A stretch of DNA of 64,000 nt from Cellulomonas denverensis (GTDB lineage Bacteria; Actinomycetota; Actinomycetes; Actinomycetales; Cellulomonadaceae). The stretch is from positions 248,001 through 312,000 of the forward strand of contig NZ_JAAXOX010000001.1 of the NCBI RefSeq assembly GCF_012396125.1, read 5' to 3'. Below the pieces are notes generated by a model, which was not told the origin of the DNA, made no database searches, and saw only the letters and a list, made by a program, of their open reading frames with translations. Below are positions 17,858 to 26,846 of this stretch, piece by piece. Both the position numbers and the translations under genes were made by a program. Positions within the stretch are counted from its first letter, which is position 1, and each line of letters starts with the position of its first letter.

Positions 17858-19723
17858 TCAGGCCCGGACACCCGATGAGGTGACCCGGAGGGCGACCAGC
17901 AGGGGCAGCGGCACCCCGATCAGCACCACCACCGCCGCCAGCACCGCCAGCACCCCGCCGTCGAACACCGGCACCGGCACCCCCGACATCCCCTGCGCCA
18001 CCCCGGCCAGTGCCGGCAGCACGCACGCGATCCCGGCGAGCAGTGCGACCCCGGTCAGCAGGCCGGACTCGGCGGCGACCATCCCGAGCAGCTGCCGCCG
18101 GGTGGCGCCAGTGCGGTGCAGCAGGGCGAACTCCCCGCGCCGGGACCCGATCAGCATCGCCAGGGTGTTCGCCGCCGCCACCCCGACGAAGGCCAGCAGG
18201 GCGAACAGCAGCGCCGAGGACAGGCCCTGCTGCCCGCTCGCCGACGCCCGGATCTCCGCCGCGTACCCCGGCACATCGGTCACGGTCAGCCCGCCGGCGG
18301 CGGCGCGCACCGTGGACTCCGGCACCTCGTTCAGCCGCAGCAGCAGGGTGGACGCGCTCGGCTCACCGCCCAGTGCGGCGGCGGTGGCGGACCCGATCAG
18401 GTAGTCGCCCAGCCCCAGCCCGCGCTCGTACACCGCCACCACGGTCAGGTCGGTCTGCACCCCGTCCACCCGGACCCCGATCGGGTCGCCGATCGTGGCC
18501 ATCCCCTCGAAGGCGGCCTCCCGGCTCACCGCGATCGTCCCGGCCTGCGCCAGGTCGGCCAGGTCGCCGGAGCGCACACCCGGGTCGATCAGGTCGCCCT
18601 GCTCGGGCACGGTGCGCAGCGTGAGCGACTCCCAGGACAGGAAGGTCTCGTCCTGGTCCACCCGCACCTGGGCCGCCAGCAGCGCGGTCTGCCCGGCGGT
18701 CACCCCGGGCAGGGCCGCCACCCGGTCCAGGGCGGCCGGGTCGCCGGTGAGCACCAGGTCGGCGTCCAGCGACTCGGCCACCTGCCGCTCGGTGCCGTCC
18801 AGGATCGCCAGGTTCGCGCCGGACTGCACGGTGCCGAGGGCCAACAGCAGCATCAGCGGCACCACCGCCCCGGTCAGCCGCCGGGAGAACCCCCGGGCAT
18901 TGGTCAGCGCCAGGGTCGAGGTCGCCCCCGGGACGCCCGCCGCGAGCGCGTGCCGGGCCACCCAGCCGATCAGCGCCGGCCCGAGCAGCGCGACCGCGAT
19001 GATCAGCACGATCGCGGACACCGTCGCCGCCGCGCTGCCCATCAGCCCCGGCAGCACGAACGGCACCAGCGCCAGGCCGAGGCCCACCGCCGCCAGCACC
19101 ACCGCCGCGATCCGGCGGCCACGGGACAGCCCCGCCGGTTCGACCGCGGACGACCGCACCGCCCCGGCCGGACTCAGCCGCGCGCTCTCCCGCCCGGCCA
19201 GCCGCGCCGCACCGATCGCCACCGGCACCAGCAGGGCCAGGGTGGCGAGCACCGGCCACGGCGACAGCCCCAGGTCGAAGCCCGGCGTGAGCACACCCCC
19301 GTCGGCGAGCGGTCCGCCGAGCAGCGGTGCCAGGAACAGTCCGGGCAGCACCCCGGCCGGCGCCGCGACCGCGAACAGCAACAGCACCTCCGCGGTGACC
19401 ATCTGCCGCACCTGCCGGGTGGTCGCCCCCACCGCCCGCAGCAGCGCGAACTCCCGGGCCCGGGGCCGCAACGCCGCGGCCACCGTGGAGGCGACCACGA
19501 ACAGCGCGATCAGCACCGCGGTCCCGGCGAAGGACGAGGACACCGTGATCAGCGTGCTCGCGGCCGGATCGGCGGAGCCCGCGGCCAGCCGGATGCCCGC
19601 CTCCACCCAGGCACCGGTGGCGGTCAGCAGCGCGGCGGCCAGGGCGACCACCAGGGCGCTGCCGGCCAGCGACCACCGGTGCACCCGCACCGCGGACCGG
19701 GCCGAGGACCACACGGCGCTCAT
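17858..19723 (-). CDS. FtsX-type ABC transporter permease
   Basis: A 621-residue permease with a duplicated MacB/FtsX architecture. An N-terminal helix (about 15-38) is followed by a first FtsX core with LFVVASTVAAALRPRAREFA and LLRAVGATTRQVRQMV. Then come a central block around STLALTNARGFSRRLTGAVV, a periplasmic domain (about 300-450), and a second core with AMLIGSRRGEFALLHRTGAT and RRQLLGMVAAESG. Repeated R-x-E-F-A-L-L-x-x-x-G-A-T motifs are typical of permeases paired with LolD-type ATPases in lipoprotein or peptide export. Its ATG overlaps the ATPase stop by four bases. Confidence 0.93.
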   Translation of the reverse strand: MSAVWSSARSAVRVHRWSLAGSALVVALAAALLTATGAWVEAGIRLAAGSADPAASTLITVSSSFAGTAVLIALFVVASTVAAALRPRAREFALLRAVGATTRQVRQMVTAEVLLLFAVAAPAGVLPGLFLAPLLGGPLADGGVLTPGFDLGLSPWPVLATLALLVPVAIGAARLAGRESARLSPAGAVRSSAVEPAGLSRGRRIAAVVLAAVGLGLALVPFVLPGLMGSAAATVSAIVLIIAVALLGPALIGWVARHALAAGVPGATSTLALTNARGFSRRLTGAVVPLMLLLALGTVQSGANLAILDGTERQVAESLDADLVLTGDPAALDRVAALPGVTAGQTALLAAQVRVDQDETFLSWESLTLRTVPEQGDLIDPGVRSGDLADLAQAGTIAVSREAAFEGMATIGDPIGVRVDGVQTDLTVVAVYERGLGLGDYLIGSATAAALGGEPSASTLLLRLNEVPESTVRAAAGGLTVTDVPGYAAEIRASASGQQGLSSALLFALLAFVGVAAANTLAMLIGSRRGEFALLHRTGATRRQLLGMVAAESGLLTGVALLAGIACVLPALAGVAQGMSGVPVPVFDGGVLAVLAAVVVLIGVPLPLLVALRVTSSGVRA

Positions 19724-20472
19724 CGGGCCAGCTCGATCATCCGGGCGGTCACCTGGGCCGCGGTGGGAGTGTCGAGGTGTCCGGCCAGCCGGCCGTCGGC
19801 CAGGAACAGCACCCGGTCCGCGGCCGCAGCGACCTGCGGATCGTGCGTGACCAGCACCAGGGTCTGGCCGAGCGCCGAGGCGGTGTCCCGCAGCACGGCG
19901 AGCACCTGGGCGCCGGTCTGCGAGTCCAGCGCACCGGTCGGCTCGTCGGCGAACACCACCGCGGGCCGGGTGATCAGCGCCCGGGCGATCGCCACCCGCT
20001 GGGCCTGACCGCCGGACAGTTCACCGGGCAGCCGGTATTCCATCCCGACCAGGCCCACCGCCGCCATCAGCCAGGCCCGCAGCTCCGGGTCCGGCTCCCG
20101 GCCGCCGAGCAGCAGCGGCAGCGCGACGTTCTCGGCCACCGTCAGGTGCCCGATCAGGTTGTAGGCCTGGAACACGAAGCCGATCCGGTCCCGCCGCAGC
20201 CGGGTGACCGCATCCGGGGACAGCGCGGTCAGGTCCGCGTCGCCGATCAGCACCTGCCCCGCGGTCGGCCGGTCCAGCCCGGCGGCGCAGTTCAGCAGGG
20301 TGGACTTCCCGGAACCGGACGGGCCCATCACCGCGGTGAAGGACCCGGCCGCGAGGGTCAGGGACACCCCGGCCAGGGCGTCGATCGTGCCCGCGCCGTT
20401 GGGGTAACTGCGCCGGACCTCGTGCAGGCGGACCGCCGAGGCGGTGGAGGTGGGAGTGGTCGTCGTCGTCAT
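19720..20472 (-). CDS. ABC transporter ATP-binding protein (LolD/MacB-like)
   Basis: The 250-residue ATPase shows Walker A GPSGSGKSTLLN, Q-loop FVFQAYNLIGHLT, signature LSGGQAQRVAIARAL, Walker B VVFADEPTGALDS and switch H in VTHD. The Q-loop and the ADEPTGALD form are typical of the LolD/MacB family. It pairs with the overlapping FtsX permease. The gene is downstream of a second NarL-type two-component system; a perfect 6-bp-arm hairpin/dyad sits in the 84-base gap between them. Confidence 0.95.
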   Translation of the reverse strand: MTTTTTPTSTASAVRLHEVRRSYPNGAGTIDALAGVSLTLAAGSFTAVMGPSGSGKSTLLNCAAGLDRPTAGQVLIGDADLTALSPDAVTRLRRDRIGFVFQAYNLIGHLTVAENVALPLLLGGREPDPELRAWLMAAVGLVGMEYRLPGELSGGQAQRVAIARALITRPAVVFADEPTGALDSQTGAQVLAVLRDTASALGQTLVLVTHDPQVAAAADRVLFLADGRLAGHLDTPTAAQVTARMIELAR

Positions 20473-20535
20473 GGCATCGACGCTAGGAATCGGCGAGGGT
20501 CTCGCTCCAGACGCCCGCGATGGAACCCGGCGACC

Positions 20536-20551
20536 TGCATCCTTCGATGCA
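20536..20551. promoter_or_regulatory. Dyad before the LolD/FtsX operon
   Basis: TGCATC-CTTC-GATGCA is a perfect 6-bp inverted repeat with a 4-base loop, 64 bases upstream of the ATPase start and 6 bases after the response-regulator stop. It may be an operator for the adjacent LuxR-type regulator, or a small attenuator hairpin. Confidence 0.4.
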
Positions 20552-20556
20552 AGCGG

Positions 20557-21237
20557 TCAGTCCTCGGGCACCGTCACGATCCGGTTCTGGTAGGCCCAGA
20601 CCACCGCCTGCAACCGCGAGCGCACCCCGAGCTTCGGCATCATCCGGGCCAGGTGCGACTTCACCGTGGACACCTCCACCACCAGCCGGGCGGCGATCTC
20701 CTCGTTCGACATCCCCTGCGCCAGCAGCAGCAGGATGTCCCGCTCCCGGGCGGTCAACAGCTCGGTGCCGCGATCCAGGGCGACCGGTTGCAGCCGCCGG
20801 CGGTGCGCGAACTCGCGCAGCACCCGGTGGGTCAGGGTCTGGTCCAGGGTGCCCCGGCCCGCGGCGACCTCCCGCACCGCGTGCACGATCTGCTCCGGTT
20901 CGGCGTCCTTCAGCAGGAACCCGGACGCCCCGGCCTCCAGCGCGCCGAAGACGTACTCATCCAGGTCGAAGGTGGTCAGCACCAGCACCGGCACCGGCTG
21001 ATCGGCCTCCGGTCCGCACAGCTGGCGCGCCACGCTGATCCCGTCCCGACCCGGCATCCGCACGTCCAGGCAGACCACGTCCGGCCGCAGCTCGGCCGCC
21101 AGCCGGACCGCCTCGTCCCCATCCGCGGCGGCGCCCACCACCACCAGATCCGGTTCCGCGCCGATCAGGGTGGCCAGCCCGGCACGCACCAGCGGCTGGT
21201 CGTCCGCGATCAGGACCCGGGTCATCTGCTCGCTCAT
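20557..21237 (-). CDS. NarL/FixJ-family response regulator
   Basis: The 226-residue regulator has receiver motifs ADDQ (11-14), D58 in CLDVRMPGRDG, and FLLKDAEPEQ. Its LuxR-type HTH shows LLTARERDILLLLAQGMSNE, EIAARLVVEVSTVKSHLARM and MPKLGVRSRLQAVVWAY. The ATG at 21237 overlaps the kinase stop by four bases. It closely parallels the regulator at 15819-16490, and the two modules appear related by duplication or convergence. The downstream LolD/FtsX exporter is the likely target. Confidence 0.94.
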   Translation of the reverse strand: MSEQMTRVLIADDQPLVRAGLATLIGAEPDLVVVGAAADGDEAVRLAAELRPDVVCLDVRMPGRDGISVARQLCGPEADQPVPVLVLTTFDLDEYVFGALEAGASGFLLKDAEPEQIVHAVREVAAGRGTLDQTLTHRVLREFAHRRRLQPVALDRGTELLTARERDILLLLAQGMSNEEIAARLVVEVSTVKSHLARMMPKLGVRSRLQAVVWAYQNRIVTVPED

Positions 21238-22442
21238 GCCGCTCCCCTCTCCCGTGGCAGCCGCAGCCACACCTGCCAGCCGCCCTCGGCGGTCGGGCCG
21301 TACCGCAGATCGCCGCCGACCAGCTCCGCCCGCTCGGCCATCCCGCGCAGCCCGTGCCCGCCGCCGTCCGACAGAACCGGCGGGGCGCTCGGCGGACCGT
21401 TGGTCACCGTCAGCACGCACGCGGCGCCGTCCCGGTCGTCGACCTCGACCACGCACGCCGCACCCGGCGCGTGTGACCGGGCATTGGCCAGCGATTCCTG
21501 CACCATCCGGTACCCGGCCAGCTGCGCCAGCGGCCCGACCCCGGCACCCAGCTCCCGGTCACCCCGCCACACCCGCAGCATCACCGGCTCGCGCACCAGC
21601 CCCGGCACCGACGCCAGGCTCCACGCGCTCGTCTCCGCCGGATCGTCCTCCCGCAGCAGGCCGACCAGCCGCCGCAGATCGGTCAGCACCACCCGGCTCT
21701 GCTCCCGCACCTGGTGCAATCCTTCCCGCGCCGCCGCCGGGTCGGACTCCAGCTGCCGGTCGATCGCCGAGGCCATCAGGGCGATCCCGGACAGGTGATG
21801 GGCGGCGATGTCGTGCAGCTCCCGGGCCATCGCGGTCCGCTCGGTCGCCACCGCCGTCCGGACCAGGGCGTCCCGCTCCCGCTCCAGCGCGCGCAACTCC
21901 CCCGCCTGCGCCTCCTTCACCGCCCGCCGCGACCCGACGATCAGCCCCGGCACCCAGCCGAGCAGCACCGCGGCCACCCCCTGGCCCAGCCCCATCCCCA
22001 CCGACAGCAGCGACCAGCCGTCTGCGAGCGCCCGGGAGAGTGCCAGCAGCACCGCCACCGCCACCAGCGACCACCGCAACCGCGGCCGCACCACCGTCGC
22101 CCGGTACACCGCGACCGCGGGGGCCAGCGTCACCAGACCCGCCGCCCCCTCCGGACCGGCCAGCCCCATCGGCACCGTCACCCCGGCGACCACCAGCAAC
22201 ACCGGCACCGGCCGCAGCCGCGCCCAGGCCAGCACCACCGCCTGCACGCTCAGCGCCGCCAGCACCGCCCACCACGGCCCGGACCCCACCCGCGGCGCCA
22301 TCAACGGATCGGCCGGGTCCATCGGCTCCGCCTGCTCCAGCACCGGCAGGGCGGCCAGCAGGGCCACGACCACGACCCAGGTCACCGCGGCGACCAGCAG
22401 GTCGGTGCGGCTCGGGCGGGGGGTGGTGGTCACGGGGCGCAT
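21234..22442 (-). CDS. NarL-type sensor histidine kinase (HisKA_3)
   Basis: A 402-residue kinase with four to six N-terminal membrane segments (about 12-165), a coiled linker, the HisKA_3 motif AMARELHDIAAHHLSGIALM, and HATPase_c with N box YRMVQESLANARSHA and GHGLRGMAER. It starts at ATG 22442. Its operon is kinase-regulator, then a short gap with a dyad, then an ABC exporter. This layout is typical of antimicrobial-peptide or envelope-stress sensing modules in Gram-positives; the signal here is unknown. Confidence 0.92.
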   Translation of the reverse strand: MRPVTTTPRPSRTDLLVAAVTWVVVVALLAALPVLEQAEPMDPADPLMAPRVGSGPWWAVLAALSVQAVVLAWARLRPVPVLLVVAGVTVPMGLAGPEGAAGLVTLAPAVAVYRATVVRPRLRWSLVAVAVLLALSRALADGWSLLSVGMGLGQGVAAVLLGWVPGLIVGSRRAVKEAQAGELRALERERDALVRTAVATERTAMARELHDIAAHHLSGIALMASAIDRQLESDPAAAREGLHQVREQSRVVLTDLRRLVGLLREDDPAETSAWSLASVPGLVREPVMLRVWRGDRELGAGVGPLAQLAGYRMVQESLANARSHAPGAACVVEVDDRDGAACVLTVTNGPPSAPPVLSDGGGHGLRGMAERAELVGGDLRYGPTAEGGWQVWLRLPRERGAA

Positions 22443-22493
22443 CGTCCCACTGCGGGGGCGGGGCGGTCACCGTGAGTCCGTACCCTTGTCCGA

Positions 22494-24266
22494 ATGGCCC
22501 ACCTGCTCGGCGGCGAGAACCTCCGCCTGTCCTTCCCGACCAAGACCGTCTTCGACGGCATCACCGTCGGCCTGAACGAGGGCGACCGGGTGGGCATCGT
22601 CGGCCGCAACGGTGACGGCAAGTCCTCCCTGCTGGCGATGCTGTCCGGCCGGCTGGAGCCGCACGGCGGCCGGGTGACGGTGCGCGGCGGGACCCGGATC
22701 GGGGTGCTGGACCAGCAGGACACCCTGGACCCGGCGCTGACCGTGGGGCAGGCGATCGCCGGGGACCGGGCCGAGCACGAGTGGGCCGGGGATGCCCGGA
22801 TCCGGGATGTGGTGGCCGGGCTGGCCGGTGACCTGCCGTGGGACAAGCCGATCGCCGAACTGTCCGGTGGCCAGCGCCGCCGGACCGCCCTGGCCGCGCT
22901 GCTGGCCGGCGAGGACGAGGTCCTGATGCTGGACGAGCCGACCAACCACCTGGACGTGCAGGCGGTGACCTGGCTGGCCGGGCACCTGAACCGGCGCTGG
23001 TCGGCGAACGCGGGCGGCCTGCTGGTGGTCACCCACGACCGGTGGTTCCTGGACGAGGTGTGTACCGCCACCTGGGAGGTGCACGACGGGATCGTCGAGC
23101 CCTTCGAGGGCGGGTACGCGGCCTACGTGCTGCAGCGGGTGGAGCGGGACCGGATGGCCGCCGCCTCGGAGGCGAAGCGGCAGAACCTGATGCGCAAGGA
23201 GCTGGCCTGGCTGCGCCGCGGCGCCCCGGCGCGCACCTCCAAGCCCAAGTTCCGGATCGACGCCGCGAACGCGCTGATCGCGAACGAGCCGCCGCCGCGC
23301 AACACCGTCGAGCTGTCCCAGATGGCCACCGCCCGGCTGGGCAAGGACGTGGTGGACATCGAGGACGTCGGCGTCAGCTACGGCGACCACCAGGTGCTGC
23401 GCGACGTCACCTGGCGGATCGCCCCCGGCGAGCGGACCGGCGTGCTCGGGGTGAACGGGGCCGGCAAGTCCACCCTGCTCGGCCTGGTCACCGGTGCGGT
23501 CCGGCCGACCACCGGCCGGGTCAAGCGCGGCAAGACGGTCAAGGTCGCCACCCTCACCCAGGAGCTCGCCGAACTGGCGGACGTCGCGGACGACCGGGTG
23601 AACGACGTGATCGCCCGGTACCGCACCAGCTACGTGGCCGGCGGCAAGGAGCTGTCCCCGGGCCAGTTGCTGGAACGACTGGGCTTCACCAGCGTCCAGC
23701 TGCAGACCCCGGTCAAGGACCTGTCCGGTGGGCAGCGCCGGCGGTTGCAGCTGCTGCTGATCCTGCTGGACGAGCCGAACGTGCTGGTGCTGGACGAGCC
23801 GTCCAACGACCTGGACACCGACATGCTCGCCGCGATGGAGGACCTGCTGGACACCTGGCCGGGCACCCTGCTGGTGGTCTCGCACGACCGCTACCTGCTG
23901 GAACGGGTCACCGACCAGCAGTACGCGATCCTGGACGGCCGGTTCCGGCACGTGCCCGGCGGTGTGGACGAGTACCTGCGCCTGCTCGCCGCCGCGGAGT
24001 CGGTGCCCAGCACCGCTGCATCGGCCGCCAAGGCACCCTCGGACGCCGCCGCCACCCGGGCCGCCAAGAAGGAGCTGGCCGCGGTCGACCGCCGGATGTC
24101 CAAGCTGACCGACCAGATCGCCGACCTGGACGTCCGGATGAACGAGCACGACCCGGCCGACTACGGCGGCCTGGCGAAGCTCACCGCGGACCGGGCGGCC
24201 CGGCAGGACGAGCTGGCCGAGCTGGAGCTGCGCTGGCTGGAGCTCGCGGAGGCCGTGGAGGGCTGA
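22494..24266 (+). CDS. ABC-F family ATPase
   Basis: This 590-residue protein has two ABC domains without membrane segments. Domain 1 has Walker A GRNGDGKSS, signature LSGGQRRRTALA and VLMLDEPTNHLDV. Domain 2 has GVNGAGKST, LSGGQRRRLQLL and VLVLDEPSNDLD. A linker (about 225-265) contains the arm motif ELAWLRRGAPARTSKPK, and a C-terminal coiled coil (about 510-590) ends the protein. ABC-F proteins act on ribosomes to rescue stalls or protect from antibiotics. The coiled-coil C-terminus resembles Uup-type members. This gene is commonly near ispE/rsmA in actinobacteria, supporting a housekeeping role. Confidence 0.93.
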   Translation: MAHLLGGENLRLSFPTKTVFDGITVGLNEGDRVGIVGRNGDGKSSLLAMLSGRLEPHGGRVTVRGGTRIGVLDQQDTLDPALTVGQAIAGDRAEHEWAGDARIRDVVAGLAGDLPWDKPIAELSGGQRRRTALAALLAGEDEVLMLDEPTNHLDVQAVTWLAGHLNRRWSANAGGLLVVTHDRWFLDEVCTATWEVHDGIVEPFEGGYAAYVLQRVERDRMAAASEAKRQNLMRKELAWLRRGAPARTSKPKFRIDAANALIANEPPPRNTVELSQMATARLGKDVVDIEDVGVSYGDHQVLRDVTWRIAPGERTGVLGVNGAGKSTLLGLVTGAVRPTTGRVKRGKTVKVATLTQELAELADVADDRVNDVIARYRTSYVAGGKELSPGQLLERLGFTSVQLQTPVKDLSGGQRRRLQLLLILLDEPNVLVLDEPSNDLDTDMLAAMEDLLDTWPGTLLVVSHDRYLLERVTDQQYAILDGRFRHVPGGVDEYLRLLAAAESVPSTAASAAKAPSDAAATRAAKKELAAVDRRMSKLTDQIADLDVRMNEHDPADYGGLAKLTADRAARQDELAELELRWLELAEAVEG

Positions 24267-24302
24267 GCCGGCTCACCGCGCGCCCGGGGCAAAACGGAGT
24301 AC

Positions 24303-24316
24303 GCTCATTTTTGAGC
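24303..24316. promoter_or_regulatory. Dyad operator upstream of tetR-ohyA
   Basis: GCTCA-TTTT-TGAGC is a perfect 5-bp-arm inverted repeat, 27 bases before the TetR start codon and just upstream of its GGGAGG ribosome site. This AT-rich spot stands out in the sequence and is a plausible autorepressor site. Confidence 0.5.
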
Positions 24317-24342
24317 ACGATCCGCAACCCCGGGAGGCGAGC

Positions 24343-24960
24343 ATGGCGATCGGCCGCCGGGAACGCGCCCGGCAGGAGAAGCAGGACCGGATCTTCGCCG
24401 CTGCCGCCGACCTCTTCGACACCCACGGCTTCGACCGGGTCACCACCCAGCAGATCGCCGAGCGCGCGGACATCGGCGCGGGCACCCTGTTCCGCTACGC
24501 CGCCAGCAAGGGCGAACTGTTCCTGATGGTGTACAACCGGCGGTTCGCCGCCGCGGTCGAGGCCGGATCGCAGGCCGCGCAGCGGGAGGCCGATCTCACC
24601 GCGGCGGTCTGTGCCCAGATCGAGCCGGTGCTCACCTGGGCCGGCGACCTGGACGACGCCGCCCACTACCAACGCGAGTTGCTGTTCGGCGACGCGAGCG
24701 AGCCGTACCGCGCCGAGGGGCTGGCCATCGTCGCCGACCTGGAGCGCCGGATCGCGGAACTCCTGCTGACCGCCCGGCCCGGCACCGCCCGGCAGGCCCA
24801 CCGCGGGGCCCGGAGCGTGTTCGCCGTCCTGAACCTGCTGCTGGTCCAACCCCTCAATCCCCTGCATCCCGACGACGATGCGACCACCGAACTCCGGGCC
24901 CAGGTCGCCCAGATCGTCGCCGGGTACCTCCACACCGTCCCGGAGGCCCCCGCCGGCTGA
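24343..24960 (+). CDS. TetR-family regulator of the oleate hydratase gene
   Basis: The 205-residue protein has a TetR HTH at about 8-55: RARQEKQDRIFAAAADLFDT, HGFDRVTTQQIAERADIGAG and TLFRYAASKGELFLMVYNR. The C-terminal ligand domain is of normal size. GGGAGG precedes the ATG. The oleate hydratase gene follows 45 bases downstream on the same strand, so they likely share a transcript. A perfect dyad sits in the leader. A fatty acid is a reasonable inducer guess from the neighbour gene, but this is inference. Confidence 0.92.
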   Translation: MAIGRRERARQEKQDRIFAAAADLFDTHGFDRVTTQQIAERADIGAGTLFRYAASKGELFLMVYNRRFAAAVEAGSQAAQREADLTAAVCAQIEPVLTWAGDLDDAAHYQRELLFGDASEPYRAEGLAIVADLERRIAELLLTARPGTARQAHRGARSVFAVLNLLLVQPLNPLHPDDDATTELRAQVAQIVAGYLHTVPEAPAG

Positions 24961-25005
24961 CCACCGACGAGGACGAACCACACCATCACGAATGGAAGGA
25001 ACGTC

Positions 25006-26766
25006 ATGCGTCACACCAACGGCAACTATGAAGCCTTCGCCCGTCCCCGCAAGCCCGCGGGGGTGGACGACAAGACCGCGCTCTTCGTCGGGGCGGGACT
25101 GGCCTCGCTCTCCGGTGCGGCCTTCCTGATCCGCGACGGCCGGATGAGCGGGGACCGGATCACCGTGCTGGAGCGGCTGGACCTGCCCGGCGGTGCGCTG
25201 GACGGCATCAAGGAGCCGAAGAAGGGCTTCGTGATCCGCGGCGGCCGGGAGATGGAGGACCACTTCGAGTGCCTGTGGGACCTGTTCCGCTCGATCCCCT
25301 CGCTGGAGGTCGAGGACGCCAGCGTGCTGGACGAGTTCTACTGGCTGAACCGCGACGACCCGAACTTCTCCCTGCAGCGCGCCACCGTCGACCGGGGTCA
25401 GGACGCGCACACCGACGGGCTGTTCACCCTCAGTGAGAAGGCGCAGAAGGAGATCGTCAAGGTCTTCCTCGCCACCCGGGAGGAGATGGAGGGCAAGCGG
25501 ATCGACGAGGTGTTCGGCCGCGAGTTCCTGGACAGCAACTTCTGGCTGTACTGGCGGACGATGTTCGCCTTCGAGGAATGGCACTCGGCGCTGGAGATGA
25601 AGCTCTACCTGCACCGGTTCATCCACCACATCGGCGGACTGCCGGACTTCTCCGCCCTGAAGTTCACCAAGTACAACCAGTACGAATCGCTGGTGCTGCC
25701 GCTCTACACCTGGCTGCTCGACCAGGGGGTGCACTTCGAGTTCTCCACCGAGGTCACCGACGTCGACTTCGACCTGCAGGACGGCCGCAAGCAGGCCACC
25801 CGGGTGCACTGGCTGCGCGGCGGCGAGGCGGGCAGCACCGAGCTGGGCCCGGACGACCTGCTGTTCATGACCATCGGCTCGCTGACCGAGAACTCGGACA
25901 ACGGCGACCACCACACCCCGGCCCGGCTGAACGAGGGGCCCGCACCGGCCTGGGACCTGTGGCGCCGGATCGCCGCCAAGGACCCGTCCTTCGGCCGGCC
26001 GGACGTGTTCGGCGCGCACATCCCGCAGACCAAGTGGGAGTCGGCCACCGTCACCACCCTCGACCCGCGCATCCCGGCGTACATCCAGAAGATCGCCAAG
26101 CGGGACCCGTTCAGCGGCGGGGTGGTCACCGGGGGCATCGTCACCGCGAAGGACTCGTCCTGGCTGATGTCCTGGACGGTCAACCGCCAGCCGCACTTCA
26201 AGCAGCAGAAGCCCGGCGAGTGCGTGGTGTGGGTGTACAGCCTGTTCGTCGACCGCCCCGGCGACTACGTCACGAAGCCGATGCAGGACTGCACCGGTGA
26301 GGAGATCACCCGCGAGTGGCTCTACCACCTGGGCGTCCCGGTCGAGGAGATCGACGAGCTGGCCGCCACCGGCGCCAAGACGGTGCCGGTGATGATGCCG
26401 TACGTCACCTCGTTCTTCATGCCCCGGCATGCCGGTGACCGCCCGGACGTGGTGCCGGCCGGCTCGGTGAACTTCGCCTTCATCGGCCAGTTCGCCGAGA
26501 GCGGCCGGGACTGCATCTTCACCACCGAGTACTCGGTGCGCACCCCGATGGAGGCGGTCTACACCCTGCTCGACATCGAGCGCGGCGTGCCCGAGGTCTT
26601 CGGCTCCACCTACGACATCCGCGCCCTGCTCGCCGCCACCAGCCGGCTGCGGGACGGCGAGGAGGTCAAGGTGCCCGGCGGTCACCTGGGCCGCCGGTTC
26701 GTCGAGCACAAGGTCGACGACAGCCAGATCGGCGAGCTGCTGCACCAGTTCCGCCTGCTGCAGTGA
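25006..26766 (+). CDS. ohyA: Oleate hydratase (FAD-dependent)
   Basis: The 586-residue product matches oleate hydratases (MCRA family), which add water to the cis-9 double bond of unsaturated fatty acids to give 10-hydroxystearate, detoxifying host or environmental fatty acids. The N-terminal FAD-binding site is FVGAGLASLSGAAFLIRDG (from residue 28). The catalytic-glutamate region RGGREMEDHFECLWDL (residues 79-94) has E82, matching the residue reported for the staphylococcal enzyme. Later blocks include FEEWHSALEMKLYLHRF and SWTVNRQPHFKQQKPGEC. GGAAGG precedes the ATG. It is paired with an upstream TetR gene. Confidence 0.97.
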   Translation: MRHTNGNYEAFARPRKPAGVDDKTALFVGAGLASLSGAAFLIRDGRMSGDRITVLERLDLPGGALDGIKEPKKGFVIRGGREMEDHFECLWDLFRSIPSLEVEDASVLDEFYWLNRDDPNFSLQRATVDRGQDAHTDGLFTLSEKAQKEIVKVFLATREEMEGKRIDEVFGREFLDSNFWLYWRTMFAFEEWHSALEMKLYLHRFIHHIGGLPDFSALKFTKYNQYESLVLPLYTWLLDQGVHFEFSTEVTDVDFDLQDGRKQATRVHWLRGGEAGSTELGPDDLLFMTIGSLTENSDNGDHHTPARLNEGPAPAWDLWRRIAAKDPSFGRPDVFGAHIPQTKWESATVTTLDPRIPAYIQKIAKRDPFSGGVVTGGIVTAKDSSWLMSWTVNRQPHFKQQKPGECVVWVYSLFVDRPGDYVTKPMQDCTGEEITREWLYHLGVPVEEIDELAATGAKTVPVMMPYVTSFFMPRHAGDRPDVVPAGSVNFAFIGQFAESGRDCIFTTEYSVRTPMEAVYTLLDIERGVPEVFGSTYDIRALLAATSRLRDGEEVKVPGGHLGRRFVEHKVDDSQIGELLHQFRLLQ

Positions 26767-26771
26767 ACCCA

Positions 26772-26809
26772 GGATGCTGCCGACGGCAGATCCGCCGTCG
26801 GCAGCATCC
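26772..26809. promoter_or_regulatory. 16-bp-stem hairpin with two nested PopR-like palindromes
   Basis: Positions 26772-26787 pair perfectly with 26794-26809 (6-base loop), five bases after the ohyA stop, so the element can terminate ohyA transcription. Nested inside are two short palindromes, CTGCC-GAC-GGCAG (26777-26789) and CCGCC-GTC-GGCAG (26792-26804), 15 bp apart. They lie 43-70 bases upstream of the clpP start. The CTGCC-N3-GGCAG core recurs upstream of the PopR-like regulator, which supports an operator role. Confidence 0.65.
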
Positions 26810-26846
26810 CCTCCCCCGGCGAGCCGCCGCGCGGGACGGTGGGGCC

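Noticed and set aside
17851..17860. Shared CCACCACTCA motif at 17851, 30171 and 39404
   Set aside because: Only a 9-10 base match; one copy overlaps a stop codon and positions relative to genes differ.
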